A DNA stretch of 64,000 nt from Fistularia commersonii (GCA_037954325.1 JBBMNZ010000043.1:930001-994000); one strand, 5' to 3'. Numbered from the stretch's first letter, positions 12,548 to 24,416 are shown. Numbers and translations are program-made. Notes: a model not told the origin generated them from the sequence alone.

Positions 12548-13683
12548 ACGCCCCCACTTGCTCTCATATTATTGGTATCTTTGCCCATTTACATCAAAAT
12601 AAAATACTCATGACCCAAACAACAAACAACAACTTTGAAAAATTCAACAACTTAAACTGTGATGCAGGCTTTGTCATAACATGTGCCGGCATCTCTTGTG
12701 TTGGACAATACTGTAGGGCTACCTTTCCACATATTTTCTTTGTGACATCTTAACACACTCTTCTGACTGACATATTTTCTGGGTATTGATTTTGATCACT
12801 TTGCCCATGTCCTTCATTTTAAATCTAGCTGTAAGCATGATTTTCACCTCTTTCATTACTTCCTCATCACTCGCAGCTATGATTAAATCATCTACCCATA
12901 TTATGATGATGACCTTGTCATTTTGGTTTTCTTTGACATAAACACAATGATCTGCTTCATTCTGAATAAAGTCATTGTCAATCAAGTAAGAATGGAGCAT
13001 CAGATCCCAATGACGACCGGCTTGTTCAGGGACGTATAGTGACTTTTTAAGTTTACACACCAGCTTCTGTTTTGTATTTGTCACTTCATACCCTTCTGGT
13101 TGTTCTACACAGAGCTCACAATCTATGGGTGCATGAAGATAGGCTGTCTTTACATCCATTTGGTGTAAGAACAAATTTTCCGGAACTGATTTCTGCATAA
13201 ACACCCTCACACTTGTCATATTTGCTGTTGGAGAAAATGTTTCCTCGAAATCCGTGCCATACTTTTGACTGTAGCCCTTAGCAACATACCGAGCTTTATA
13301 TTTGTTTGTGCCATCTTCATTTCTTTTTAGCGCATACGCCCCCCACCCCCCACCCCCACCCCCACTGCACACTTGCCTTGGGGTAGCTGTGTTAGGGTCA
13401 AAGTGTTGTTCTCTCTCAATGACTCCATCTCGTCGTCCATAGATTTCATCCACTTGTCAGCATTGAGGGAACTCCTTGCCTCTTTAAATGTCTGTGGGAC
13501 ACCATACGCCAGTCTATAACAGTAGTCAATGTTAGTGAACACTTGGTCATCGTCAATAGCACTAGTCACATAACCATTAAAGTAACTGGGCTTCTTTTTG
13601 GTTCTAGTTGATCGTCTCACATTGTCTGCACTGCTTGGCTGTGTCACACGGTCAGATACGGGGCTGCCCATTTCCAAGGTGTA
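12548..13683 (-). pseudogene. Copia family-2 pol remnant, A3
   Basis: The minus frame 12719-13453 has the same translation as A1 and A2. Confidence 0.85.
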
Positions 13684-13737
13684 CAAAGGTGTACAAGACA
13701 GTGGTGAGACCAGCGATGATGTATGGACTAGAAACTG

Positions 13738-13755
13738 TAGAAGAAGAAGAAGAAG

Positions 13756-13786
<31 letters not shown>
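13738..13786. repeat. (AAG)n tract, B3
   Basis: Trinucleotide tract, slightly shorter than in B1 and B2. Confidence 0.95.
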
Positions 13787-14348
13787 TAGAAAGAGAGGGT
13801 GGGGGGGAAGCAAACCTTCTCCACGGCTCTAAACTCGTTCGTCGCCGCTACTCGGGGAACACCGGATGGCTTTCTCCCTCCGCTTCCTTACATTTTATGT
13901 CCGCTAGATGGCGGCATCCGACTGTGCACAGCGCTTGGAGCTCCAGCAGGTGATCTGGCCGCTGTGTATGAGAGGAATAAACGAGTGGGGCCGTGAGTGC
14001 AATAAATCCCCCTCCACTTCTTACATGGATGTTATCACCCTGTTACTGTATTTTAACGATACCGCTGTTTTTTCGACCTCAATGTTAAGCCGATTTTTAA
14101 ACATTAAAAAACCAGATTGCTCGATTCAGTGACACCGAGGCCGTGAGTGGAGGACTTATGGAATCGACTCCTCCGCTTATTCATATGTGCATGTCTGGTG
14201 CTCCCGGAGCTTCACGCCGACGTCACGGGGATCCGTGTCCGAAGAAGGTGCACCTTGGCCGGTCTGCGGGGTCCTGTTGACTGGGAAGTTGAGACTGGCC
14301 CTTGGAAATAAAACGGAAAATAATTGAGAGCATATTTCTCAGTTGACA

Positions 14349-15319
14349 ACGCCCCCACTTGCTCTCATATTATTGGTATCTTTGCCCATTTACATCAAAA
14401 TAAAATACTCATGACCCAAACAACAACTTTGAAAAATTCAACAACTTAAACTGCGATGCAGGCTTTGTCATAACATCTGCCGGCATCTCTCGTGTTGGAC
14501 AATACTGTAGGGCTACCTTTCCACATATTTTCTTTGTGACATCTTAACACACTCTTCTGACTGACATATTTTCGGGGTATTGATTTTGATCACTTTGCCC
14601 AAGTCCTTCATTTTAAATCTAGCTGTAAGCATGATTTTCACCTCTTTCATTACTTCCTCACCACTCGCAGCTATGATTAAATCATCTACCCATATTATGA
14701 TGATGACTTTGTCATTTTGGTTTTCTTTGACATAGACACAATGATCTGCTTCATTCTGAATGAAGTCGTTGTCAATCAAGTAAGAATGGAGCATCAGATT
14801 CCAATGACGACCTGCCAAATTTTCCTGAACTGATTTCTGCATGAACACCCTCACACTTGTCATATTTGCTGTTGGAGAAAATGTTTCCTCAAAATCCGTG
14901 CCATACTTTTGACTGTAGCCCTTAGCAAAATAACGAGCTTTATATTTGTTTGTGCCAACTTCATTTCTTTTTAGCGCATACACCCACCCCCCCACCCCCA
15001 CTGCTCACTTGCCTTGGGGTAGCTGTGTTAGGGTCAAAGTGTTGTTCTCTCTCAATGACTCCATCTCGTCGTCCATAGATTTCATCCACTTGTCAGCATT
15101 GAGGGAACTCCTTGCCTCTTTAAATGTCTGTGGGACACCATACGCCAGTCTATAACAGTAGTCAATGTTAGTGAACACTTGGTCATCGTCAATAGCACTA
15201 GTCACATAACCATTAAAGTAACTGGGCTTCTTTTTGGTTCTAGTTGATCGTCTCACATTGTCTGCACTGCTTGGCTGTGTCACACGGTCAGATACGGGGC
15301 TGCCCATTTCCAAGGTGTA
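14349..15319 (-). pseudogene. Copia family-2 pol remnant with RT deletion, B3
   Basis: It shares the B-type RT deletion (MQKSVQENL joined to AGRHWN). Confidence 0.85.
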
Positions 15320-15374
15320 CAAAGGTGTACAAGACAGTGGTGAGACCAGCGATGATGTATGGACTAGAAACTGT

Positions 15375-15391
15375 AGAAGAAGAAGAAGAAG

Positions 15392-15421
<30 letters not shown>
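15375..15421. repeat. (AAG)n tract, C3
   Basis: This is the shortest of the three C-type tracts. Confidence 0.95.
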
Positions 15422-15422
<1 letters not shown>

Positions 15423-15984
15423 TAGAAAGAGAGGGTGGGGGGGAAGCAAACCTTCTCCACGGCTCTAAACTCGTTCGTCGCCGCTACTCGGGGAACACCG
15501 GATGGCTTTCTCCCTCCGCTTCCTTACATTTTATGTCCGCTAGATGGCGGCATCCGACTGTGCACAGCGCTTGGAGCTCCAGCAGGTGATCTGGCCGCTG
15601 TGTATGAGAGGAATAAACGAGTGGGGCCGTGAGTGCAATAAATCCCCCTCCACTTCTTACATGGATGTTATCACCCTGTTACTGTATTTTAACGATACCG
15701 CTGTTTTTTCGACCTCAATGTTAAGCCGATTTTTAAACATTAAAAAACCAGATTGCTCGATTCAGTGACACCGAGGCCGTGAGTGGAGGACTTATGGAAT
15801 CGACTCCTCCGCTTATTCATATGTGCATGTCTGGTGCTCCCGGAGCTTCACGCCGACGTCACGGGGATCCGTGTCCGAAGAAGGTGCACCTTGGCCGGTC
15901 TGCGGGGTCCTGTTGACTGGGAAGTTGAGACTGGCCCTTGGAAATAAAACGGAAAATAATTGAGAGCATATTTCTCAGTTGACA

Positions 15985-17120
15985 ACGCCCCCACTTGCTC
16001 TCATATTATTGGTATCTTTGCCCATTTACATCAAAATAAAATACTCATGACCCAAACAACAAACAACAACTTTGAAAAATTCAACAACTTAAACTGTGAT
16101 GCAGGCTTTGTCATAACATGTGCCGGCATCTCTTGTGTTGGAAAATACTGTAGGACTACCTTTCCACATATTTTCTTTGTGACATCTTAACACACTCTTC
16201 TGACTGACATATTTTCTGGGTATTGATTTTGATCACTTTGCCCTTGTCCTTCATTTTAAATCTAGCTGTAAGCATGATTTTCACCTCTTTCATTACTTCC
16301 TCATCACTCGCAGCTATGATTAAATCATCTACCCATATTATGATGATGACTTTGTCATTTTGGTTTTCTTTGACATAGACACAATGATCTGCTTCATTCT
16401 GAATAAAGTCATTGTCAATCAAGTAAGAATGGAGCATCAGATCCCAATGACGACCGACCTGTTCAGGGACGTATAGTGACTTTTTAAGTTTACACACCAG
16501 CTTCTGTTTTGTATTTGTCACTTCATACCCTTCTGGTTGTTCTACACAGAGCTCACAATCTATGGGTGCATGAAGATAGGCTGTCTTTACATCCATTTGG
16601 TGTAAGAACAAATTTTCCGGAACTGATTTCTGCATAAACACCCTCACACTTGTCATATTTGCTGTTGGAGAAAATGTTTCCTCGAAATCCGTGCCATACT
16701 TTTGACTGTAGCCCTTAGCAACATACCGAGCTTTATATTTGTTTGTGCCATCTTCATTTCTTTTTAGCGCATACGCCCCCCACCCCCCACCCCCACCCCC
16801 ACTGCACACTTGCCTTGGGGTAGCTGTGTTAGGGTAAAAGTGTTGTTCTCTCTCAATGACTCCATCTCTTCGTCCATAGATTTCATCCACTTGTCAGCAT
16901 TAAGTGAACTCCTTGCCTCTTTAAATGTCTGTGGGACACCACACGCCAGTCTATAACAGTAGTCAATGTTAGTGAACACTTGGTCATCGTCAATAGCACT
17001 AGTCACATAACTATTAAAGTAACTGGGCTTCTTTTTGGTTCTAGTTGATCGTCTCACATTGTCTGCACTGCTTGGCTTTGTCACACGGTCAGATACGGGG
17101 TTGCCCATTACCAAGGTGTA
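15985..17120 (-). pseudogene. Copia family-2 pol remnant, C3
   Basis: Same as C1 and C2 except for small changes near the N-terminal frame (SLRENNTF where C1 and C2 read SLREKNTF). Confidence 0.85.
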
Positions 17121-17125
17121 CAAAG

Positions 17126-17557
17126 GTGGACAAGACAGTGGTGAGACCAGCGATGATGTATGGACTAGAAACTGTTACAATGACAAAAAGACAGCAGGCA
17201 GAACTAGAGGTTGCAGATATGAAGATGTTGAGGTTCTCTTACGGAGTGACCAGGATTGATAGGATCAGGAATGAGTATCAGAGGAACAGCACATGTTCGA
17301 TGTTTTGGAGAGAAGGTCAGAGAAGCCAGACTGAGATGGTTCGGTCATGTACAGAGGAGGGATAGAGAATATATTGGTAGACGGATGCTGGAATTGGAGC
17401 TGCAAGGCAAGAGGTCTCGAGGAAGTCCAAAGGGAGGATTTATGGACGTGGTGAGAGAGGATATGAAGGTAGTTGGTGTGAGAGAGGAGGATACGGAGAA
17501 TAGGGTTAGATGGAGAAAGTTGACTCGCTGTGGCCACACCTGACGGGAAAAGACAAA
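17126..17557 (+). pseudogene. LINE 3' end, frameshifted, A4
   Basis: Same fragment as A1-A3, with one private change at the LINE/copia junction (GGTGGACAAG). Confidence 0.8.
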
Positions 17558-17616
17558 AGAAGAAGAAGAAGAAGAAGAAGAAGAAGAAGAAGAAGAAGAA
17601 GAAGAAGAAGAAGAAG

Positions 17617-17646
<30 letters not shown>
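17558..17646. repeat. (AAG)n tract, A4
   Basis: Trinucleotide tract after the A4 LINE fragment. Confidence 0.95.
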
Positions 17647-17651
<5 letters not shown>

Positions 17652-18207
17652 AAGAGAGGTTGGGGGGGAAGCAAACCTTCTCCACGGCTCTAAACTCGTT
17701 CGTCGCCGCTACTCGGGGAACACCGGATGGCTTTCTCCCTCCGCTTCCTTACATTTTATGTCCGCTAGATGGCGGCATCCGACTGTGCACAGCGCTTGGA
17801 GCTCCAGCAGGTGATCTGGCTGCTGTGTATGAGAGGAATAAACGAGTGGGGCCGTGAGTGCAATAAATCCCCCTCCACTTCTTACATGGATGTTATCACC
17901 CTGTTACTGTATTTTAACGATACCGCTGTGTTTTCGACCTCAATGTTAAGCCGATTTTTAAACATTAAAAACCAGATTGCTCGATTCAGTGACACCGAGG
18001 CCGTGAGTGGAGGACTTATGGAGTTGACTCCTTCGCTTATTCATATGTGCATGTCTGGTGCTCCCGGAGCTTCACGCCGACGTCACGGGGATCCGTGTCC
18101 GAAGAAGGTGCACCTTGGCCGGTCTGCGGGATCCTGTTGACCGGAAGCTGAGACTGGCCCTTGGAAATAAAACGGAAAATAATTGAGAGCATATTTCTCA
18201 GTTAACA

Positions 18208-19153
18208 ACGCCCCCACTTGCTCTCATATTATTGGTATCTTTGCCCATTTACATCAAAATAAAATACTCATGACCCAAACAACAAACAACAACTTTGAAA
18301 AATTCAACAACTTAACCTGTGATGCAGGCTTTGTCATAACATGTGCCGGCATCTCTTGTGTTGGACAATACTGTAGGGCTACCTTTCCACATATTTTCTT
18401 TGTGACATCTTAACACACTCTTCTGACTGACATATTTTCTGGGTATTGATTTTGATCACTTTGCCCATGTCCTTCATTTTAAATCTAGCTGTAAGCATGA
18501 TTTTCACCTCTTTCATTACTTCCTCATCACTCGCAGCTATGATTAAATCATCTACCCATATTATGATGATGACCTTGTCATTTTGGTTTTCTTTGACATA
18601 AACACAATGATCTGCTTCATTCTGAATAAAGTCATTGTCAATCAAGTAAGAATGGAGCATCAGATCCCAATGACGACCGGCTTGTTCAGGGACGTATAGT
18701 GACTTTTTAAGTTTACACACCAGCTTCTGTTTTGTATTTGTCACTTCATACCCTTCTGGTTGTTCTACACAGAGCTCACAATCTATGGGTGCATGAAGAT
18801 AGGCTGTCTTTACATCCATTTGGTGTAAGAACAAATTTTCCGGAACTGATTTCTGCATAAACACCCTCACACTTGTCATATTTGCTGTTGGAGAAAATGT
18901 TTCCTCGAAATCCGTGCCATACTTTTGACTGTAGCCCTTAGCAACATAACGAGCTTTATATTTGTTTGTGCCATCTTCATTTCTTTTTAGCGCTTACGCC
19001 CCCCACCCCCCACCCCCACCCCCACTGCACACTTGCCTTGGGGTAGCTGTGTTAGGGTCAAAGTGTTGTTCTCTCTCAATGACTCCATCTCTTCGTCCAT
19101 AGATTTCATCCACTTGTCAGCATTGAGGGAACTCCTTGCCTCTTTAAATGTCT
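18208..19153 (-). pseudogene. Copia family-2 pol remnant at the array edge, A4
   Basis: The RT block keeps MDVKTAYLHAP and WVDDLIIAAS. The upstream part of the gene stops at KWMKSMDEEMES / KEARSS, where the array ends at 19,153. The pre-RT linker seen in other A subunits (SDRVTQPSS) is absent here. Confidence 0.82.
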
Positions 19154-19163
19154 AACTGATCAT

Positions 19164-19220
<57 letters not shown>

Positions 19221-19222
19221 TA
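19164..19222. repeat. (ATC)n microsatellite
   Basis: This trinucleotide tract lies between the RT part and the integrase part of antisense copia family 2. In copia orientation it reads (GAT)n, so it may be an expansion of an acidic linker. The flanking frame carries a stop, so it is not coding now. Confidence 0.93.
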
Positions 19223-19480
19223 TCATCCTGGTCTGAGCTCATCTCTGTCTGGGTTTGTTGCTCTGGAGATGGGTTCGACACAAATTTTAGCAGTCTGTTT
19301 TAGTACTCTTTCACTATTTGGATAATATACAAAATAAGCTGGACTATTTTTGTCATATCCAATGAAAACTCCCTTCTCACCTCTTGAGTCAAGTTTCTTT
19401 TTGTTGTGCTTGTATGCATAGCACACAGCACCAAACTTTTGCATTTGTGACACATTTGGTTTCTTTCCCGTCAAGCCGAA
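19223..19480 (-). pseudogene. Copia family-2 integrase C-terminal fragment
   Basis: On minus the frame reads TGKKPNVSQMQKFG, CYAYKHNKKKLDSR and GVFIGYDKNSPAY. It aligns by eye with the stretch just after the integrase core in the family-1 copies (TGRKPNLSKMWIFG, CYAYKHDTKKLDPR, GIFVGYSKKSPSY). It lies immediately upstream, in copia orientation, of the RT remnant of A4, so the two are probably one broken element. No integrase catalytic residues are included. Confidence 0.85.
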
Positions 19481-19800
19481 ACCCCCCCCCCGCCCCACCA
19501 CCACACACACATTAGCTCCTCCATTCATTCACATGTACACGCCGGCTGCTCCGGGAGCTCGACGCCGACGTTTCGGTGATCGATGTCCGCAGAAGGTGCA
19601 CCATTGCCGGCCTGCGGTATCCTGTAGACCCCCCCCTCCATACACACATGCAATACGCCTTGAAACGCATCGCTCGCACCGACGCGGGGAATCCTTTACC
19701 CTACTTCCACAACAACGGCGAGAATCACATTGCGTCGGCCGCCGTGAGGAAGAGGGGGGGGGCATTAAGGGGGGGAGAGAGAGAGACATGGAGATTTTCT
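19481..19800 (-). repeat. Inverted copy of the GC unit
   Basis: It is the reverse complement of the unit at about 26,703-27,060. Shared landmarks are ACATGTACACGCCGG, CTCCGGGAGCTCGACG, GGTGCACCATTGCCGG and the AGAGAGACATGGAG end. It contains C and G homopolymer runs and no supported gene. Confidence 0.8.
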
Positions 19801-19937
19801 CAGCCTCTCATTCTTTTTTTTTTTTTTTAATTGAACATAAATAGTACACACAAATATACAAATGTACAAATAAACATGGCAAGGTAGAACTGAATGTCAA
19901 TGAAACAACCAGGCATGAGGAAGCAAAGGACATAAGG
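19801..19937 (-). repeat. Inverted L1/Tx1-like LINE 3'UTR with poly(T)
   Basis: The T run and the following bases are the reverse complement of the LINE 3' end at about 26,575-26,700 (ends TGTTCAATT plus poly-A). The insertion is antisense. It joins directly to copia pol sequence at about 19,938. Confidence 0.8.
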
Positions 19938-20082
19938 ACTCTATTGTCCATCAGAGGACATGTTGGCAGACATCTTGACAAAACCCATGACAAAGGTAAA
20001 AATAGAAAAATTCAAAAAGTGGTTCTTTGGAAATTAAAATGTCCAAAGTTTTTTTTTTTTGGATGTTGAGATCAAGAGGGGG
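19938..20082 (+). pseudogene. Copia family-1 pol C-terminal scrap and polypurine tract
   Basis: The sequence starts inside pol (CTATTGTCCATCAGAGG) and reads through the final codons (DILTKPMT...WFFGN) to TAA at 20,035. A T run and the polypurine tract AAGAGGGGG (20,074-20,082) follow, then an LTR. It is the tail of an upstream copia copy whose 3' LTR doubles as the 5' LTR of element 1. Confidence 0.88.
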
Positions 20083-20438
20083 TGTTGAGATAGGTGATCT
20101 CATTAGTTTTATTTGAGTTTACATTCTAGTATACATATGTTGTATTTGTATCTACTCTCAGGAAATGCATGGCACTTTATGACAAGGTTTGGGACTTGTT
20201 TTAGTTTTTCGCGACTGTTCAGCTAACTTGACGTTAACTTCTACGTCAGTGTTTTTTTTTTGGTATAGCGGTGCTGGCGGGAATTTTTCCCTCACTCTGT
20301 ACTGTACATGTCCCATGGCTAACCGATGTTGATTCCCGGAGCTGTGAAGAAGAAAATAAAAGACGATTCAAACAAGGCAAACTTGTGAATTCCTTCCGAA
20401 ACATGGAAAACGAAGAAGCTGCAAACTGAAACGCAACA
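20083..20438 (+). repeat. 5' LTR, element 1
   Basis: It starts TGTTGAGATAGG and ends AACGCAACA. A short inverted repeat (GAGAT...ATCTC) sits just inside the left end. AATAAA occurs at about 20,353. This copy has ACTGAAACG near its end where the other LTRs have ACTTAAACG, which puts a stop in the gag frame. Confidence 0.93.
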
Positions 20439-23400
20439 GGTTATGGGCCCAGGCAACGAACAAAAGGAGGAAGATGGCAACGTTTGGTTTTCGATGGAGA
20501 CGAAAACAACTACGAGCTTTGGGAAGTAAAGTTTCTGGGACACATGCGACTCGAAGGTTTGAAAGAGACAATACTTTCAACTGTTGAGCCCGACCCAGAT
20601 AAAAATGCAGAATGCTTCGCTGAGCTTATCCAGTTCCTCGATGATAAAAGTCTATCATTGGTAATGAGGGAAGCCGCAGATGACGGTCGAAAAGCTTTGA
20701 AAATATTACGGGATCATTACGCCAGCCAGGGTAAGCCCAGAATTATTTCCCTGTACAGCGAACTATGCTCACTCAAGAAGGAACCCGACGAAACAATAAC
20801 AGATTACATTATCAGAGCAGAAAAGGCAGTCACCGCTCTGAGAAACACAAAACAGGTGATAAGTGATGAGCTGATGATCGCTATGGTTATGAAAGGGCTT
20901 CCAGAACCGTACAAGCCCTTCGTCATTCACGTAACTCAGAGCAGTGAAGAAATGACGTTTATTCAGTTCAAGAGTAAACTAAGAAGTTATGAAGAGACTG
21001 AAAAGTTTGACAGCAAAACCAAATCAGACAATGTAATGAAAGTGGACATGTCAACGGTGATCTGCTATGGATGTGGAAACCGTGGCCATATGGCAAAAGC
21101 TTGTCACCAAAAATCAGGGCCAAAATGGTGCAGCTATCACAGAAGCACAACCCACACCGATGAGACATGCAGAAGAAAATCCAAGCCCAAAGAAGACTCG
21201 GTCAAACAAAACACAGACATCCAAGACAAAGATAAGGAAGATGAGCAAACTTTTGTATTCAAGGTCAGTCAAAAAGTCCCTCCGGAAAATATCAGAAAAA
21301 ATGGACTGATGGTAGACTGTGGCGCTACATCACACATCATAACACAAGAAGACAAATTCATAAGATTTGATGAGTTTTTCAACCCAAACAAACATTACAT
21401 GGAGCTAGCAGACGGGACCAGAAGAAACAAAGTGGCACTAAAAAGAGGTGATGCAGAAGTGTTACTCCAGGACATTGAAGGAAAACCTGTCCTGGTAACC
21501 TTAAGGGGAGCCTTATTCATCCCATCATATCCTCAGGACTTCATATCGGTGAAGGCAGCCACAGCTGATGGAGCCAGCGTGATATTCAAAGAAGGAGAGA
21601 ACAGACTCATAACCAAAGAAGGAAAAATTTTCAGCATTGAGGAATGTGACAGACTCTACTACATAAGAACGGTAAATTATCAACAACTTTATGATGATAC
21701 AGTAAATGACATGATGTCCAGAGATAGAGTAAACTTAACTTGTGATGTCAAAACATGGCATGAGATTATGGGACACTGCAATGTAAAAGATGTATTAAAA
21801 TTACCAAACTTAGTAGAGGGTATGAAGATTACAGGTCAGACCAAGGTAGACTGTAACGTAGACTGTAATGTATGCACGGAGGGAAAATTCACAAATAGCA
21901 GAAACAGGCAAGCTGATGCAAAAGCTGATGCACCCCTAAAAATGGTACACACTGACTTATCAGGCCCGATTGAACCAGCTGGTCAAGAAGGGCATAAGTA
22001 TGTCATTTCATTCACAGATGATTATTCAGGGGCAGTATTTGTATATTTTCTCAAATACAAGAGTGAAGCTACATTAGCAACAGAGAAGTTCCTTGCTGAC
22101 AGCGCAGCGTATGGTCGTGTCAAATGTATCAGGTCAGACAACAGGACTGAATACACAGGAAATGCTTTTCAATCTCTTCTAAGGGAGAAAGGCATAAGAC
22201 ATGAAACATCATCCCCATACTCTCCCCATCAAAATGGGACAGCAGAAAGACAATGGAGGACCCTTTTTGAAATGGCAAGGTGTATGCTAATAGAAAAAGG
22301 ATTACCAAAGGTTTTGTGGCCTTATGCTGTCCAGACCGCTGCCCATATTCGAAATAGATGTTACAATGACAGACACAAAAATACCCCATACTTCATGTTA
22401 ACAGGGAGAAAGCCAAATCTTTCAAAAATGTGAATATTCGGAACTGAGTGTTATGCATACAAACATGACACTAAGAAATTGGATCCCAGATGTGAAAGAG
22501 GAATATTTGTGGGATACAGTAAGAAAAGCCCTTCATACCTGGTCTATAATCCACTTACAGAAAAAGTGTCAAAACAGAGACTGGTGAAATTGATCAAAAA
22601 GGGAAGAATTGAACAACAAACACAAACTGATGATTATGAGACAGAAATCCAGGGATATGAAGACACAGAATCTACAGATGAAACCAGTATAGATGTGTCA
22701 CAAAGTGAAAATAAAACAGACAACCATATACAAAATGAGGATGAGAGTACTAACGCAGATGTGTCACATGACGAAGAAACAGCAGAAAATGTCCAAAATG
22801 AAAAAGAGACGAGGTCAGACATAAAACCCAGATATAATCAAACCAGTCGCTATCCTAGACGAAAAAGGGTCGTTCCAAGGTATTTAGAGGATTATCAGAC
22901 AGACTATATTAACAATGATAAAAATCATACAACTATTGATTACTGTTACAGGACTGTGTGCGGAGTCCCACAGAATTATAGTGAAGCACTGAAGTCACCA
23001 CTGGCACCCGGGTGGAATTGTGCCATGAGGGAAGAGATTGACTCGCTTAAACAGAATGACACATTTGAACTGACAACTTTACCTGAAGGGAGAAAAGTAA
23101 TTGGAGGAAAATGGGTATTTGCCCTTAAAGAAAATGCTGAAGGAGGACAAATATTTAAGGCGAGATATGTAGCTAAGGGTTACAATCAAACAGAAGGCAT
23201 AGACTACTATGAAACTTTTGCACCGACAGCTAACATTACATCAGTGCGGGCACTAATGCAGATAGCTGTACAAAATAACCTCATTGTCCATCAAATGGAT
23301 GTTAAGACGGCATATTTACATGCTCCTATACATGAGGAGATTTTCTTGGAACAACCAGAAGGGTTTGAAATGATGTCAGAAACAGGAGAGAAACTAGTGT

Positions 23401-24416
23401 ATAGATTAAAGAAATCTCTTTATGGCCTGAAACAATCAGGAAGAAACTGGTATGAACTCCTTAATGACCATTTAGAACAGGACAACTTTGTGAGAAATCT
23501 CTCTGACCACTGTGTGTACAGAAAACAGACGGAAAATGGTGACACAATCATTGTAATAATTTGGGTAGATGATTTAATTATTGCCGCAAGCAGCAATGAT
23601 GCACTCAGCACATTTAAACAGAACATGAAATTCAAGTTCAACATGAAAGACCTGGGGAAACTATCATATTTTTTGGGCATACAATTTGAACAAAAGGGGG
23701 ATGAAATCAAAATGAACCAGACAAAGTACATCCTAAAAATGCTAGAGAGATTTGGAATGTCAGAATGTAAAGCAAGATCTACTCCAAGTGAGCAAAAATT
23801 AGAGGGCATCCCTGTAGCTGATGAAAATGAGCAAAGTGAACCTGTCGACCCCAAAGAATATCGTGAGATTGTAGGCAGTCTTATTTATGCCATGACTTGC
23901 ACCAGACCTGATATCAGCTGGATAGTGAGCAAACTATCACAGAATCTGGCAATGCCAAAAGTAGAAAACTTAGTAGCTGCAAAACATGTTCTGAGGTATT
24001 TGAAGGGGACAGCTGATTATGAACTAAGTTTCAAGACAAATAAGGAGGATTTGAACCTGATAGCTTACAGTGATTCAGACTGGGCATCATCTGTAGAAGA
24101 CAGACGTAGCACTACAGGCTACTGTTTCAGTTTAACAAAACAAGGCCCAGCCATTGCATGGAAGTCAAGGAAACAGCCCACAGTGGCCCTGTCAACATGT
24201 GAGGCTGAATACATCGGCCGAGCCACCACCGCACAAGAAAACATGTACCTGTCTCAACTGTTAAACGGTATGGACAACAAAATGTACAGTTGCACAACAA
24301 TCTACGGAGACAATCAGGGGGCCATCGCACTGAGTAAGAATCCTGTAAACAGACAAAGGTCAAAACACATTGATGTAAAATATCATTTCATTCGTGAAGC
24401 ACTCAGTGAGGGTTAA
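20403..24416 (+). pseudogene. Copia family-1 gag-pol, element 1, three stops
   Basis: The start ATG at 20,403 lies in the LTR. Codon 9 is TGA (20,427), so translation would stop almost at once. Codon 677 (22,431) is TGA where elements 2 and 3 have TGG. The frame then runs to TAA at 24,414, the same early RNase H stop seen in elements 2 and 3. Between these stops the frame is intact and has no indel relative to the other copies. Visible motifs are zinc knuckle CYGCGNRGHMAKAC, protease DCGATSH, integrase DDE, RT WVDDLIIAAS and RNase H SDSDWAS. Confidence 0.95.
20439..20452 (+). promoter_or_regulatory. Primer binding site, complementary to initiator tRNA-Met anticodon arm
   Basis: GGTTATGGGCCCAG directly follows the LTR. 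Its complement, CTGGGCCCATAACC, is the anticodon stem-loop of animal initiator tRNA-Met (CAU anticodon). From general knowledge, Drosophila copia uses the same region of a cleaved tRNA fragment as primer. Confidence 0.85.

Larger units (their letters stand above)
11316..16975. repeat. Higher-order unit, copy 3 (A3 11316-13538, B3 13539-15174, C3 15175-16975)
   Basis: Subunit lengths are 2223, 1636 and 1801. B3 has CTCCCTCCGC where B1 and B2 have CTCCCTCTGC. C3 has GTTGTTCTC near 16,841 where C1 and C2 have GTTCTTCTC. The copies are therefore distinct sequences and not exact duplicates. Confidence 0.9.
1..19153. repeat. Higher-order tandem array of composite retrotransposon subunits
   Basis: The same landmark (ACACTTGGTCATCG) recurs at 1, 2216, 3858, 5662, 7870, 9512, 11316, 13539, 15175 and 16976. 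The spacings repeat as about 2215/1642/1804 bases, so three subunits (A, B, C) form a unit of about 5.66 kb. Each subunit holds, in plus orientation, the end of copia family 2 (antisense), a LINE 3' fragment with (AAG)n, a GC-rich segment, and then copia family 2 again. Copies of the same subunit type differ at only a few bases by eye, plus microsatellite length. The left end is cut by the window. The right end breaks at 19,153. No intact gene is present. Confidence 0.93.
16976..19153. repeat. Partial higher-order unit, copy 4 (A4 only)
   Basis: A lone A-type subunit ends the array. It is the most diverged A copy: it has private changes at about 17,128 (GGTGGACAAG), 18,315 (TTAACCTGTG), 18,948 and 18,994. 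Homology to the array stops after TTTAAATGTCT at about 19,153, where unrelated bases and an (ATC)n tract follow. Confidence 0.88.
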
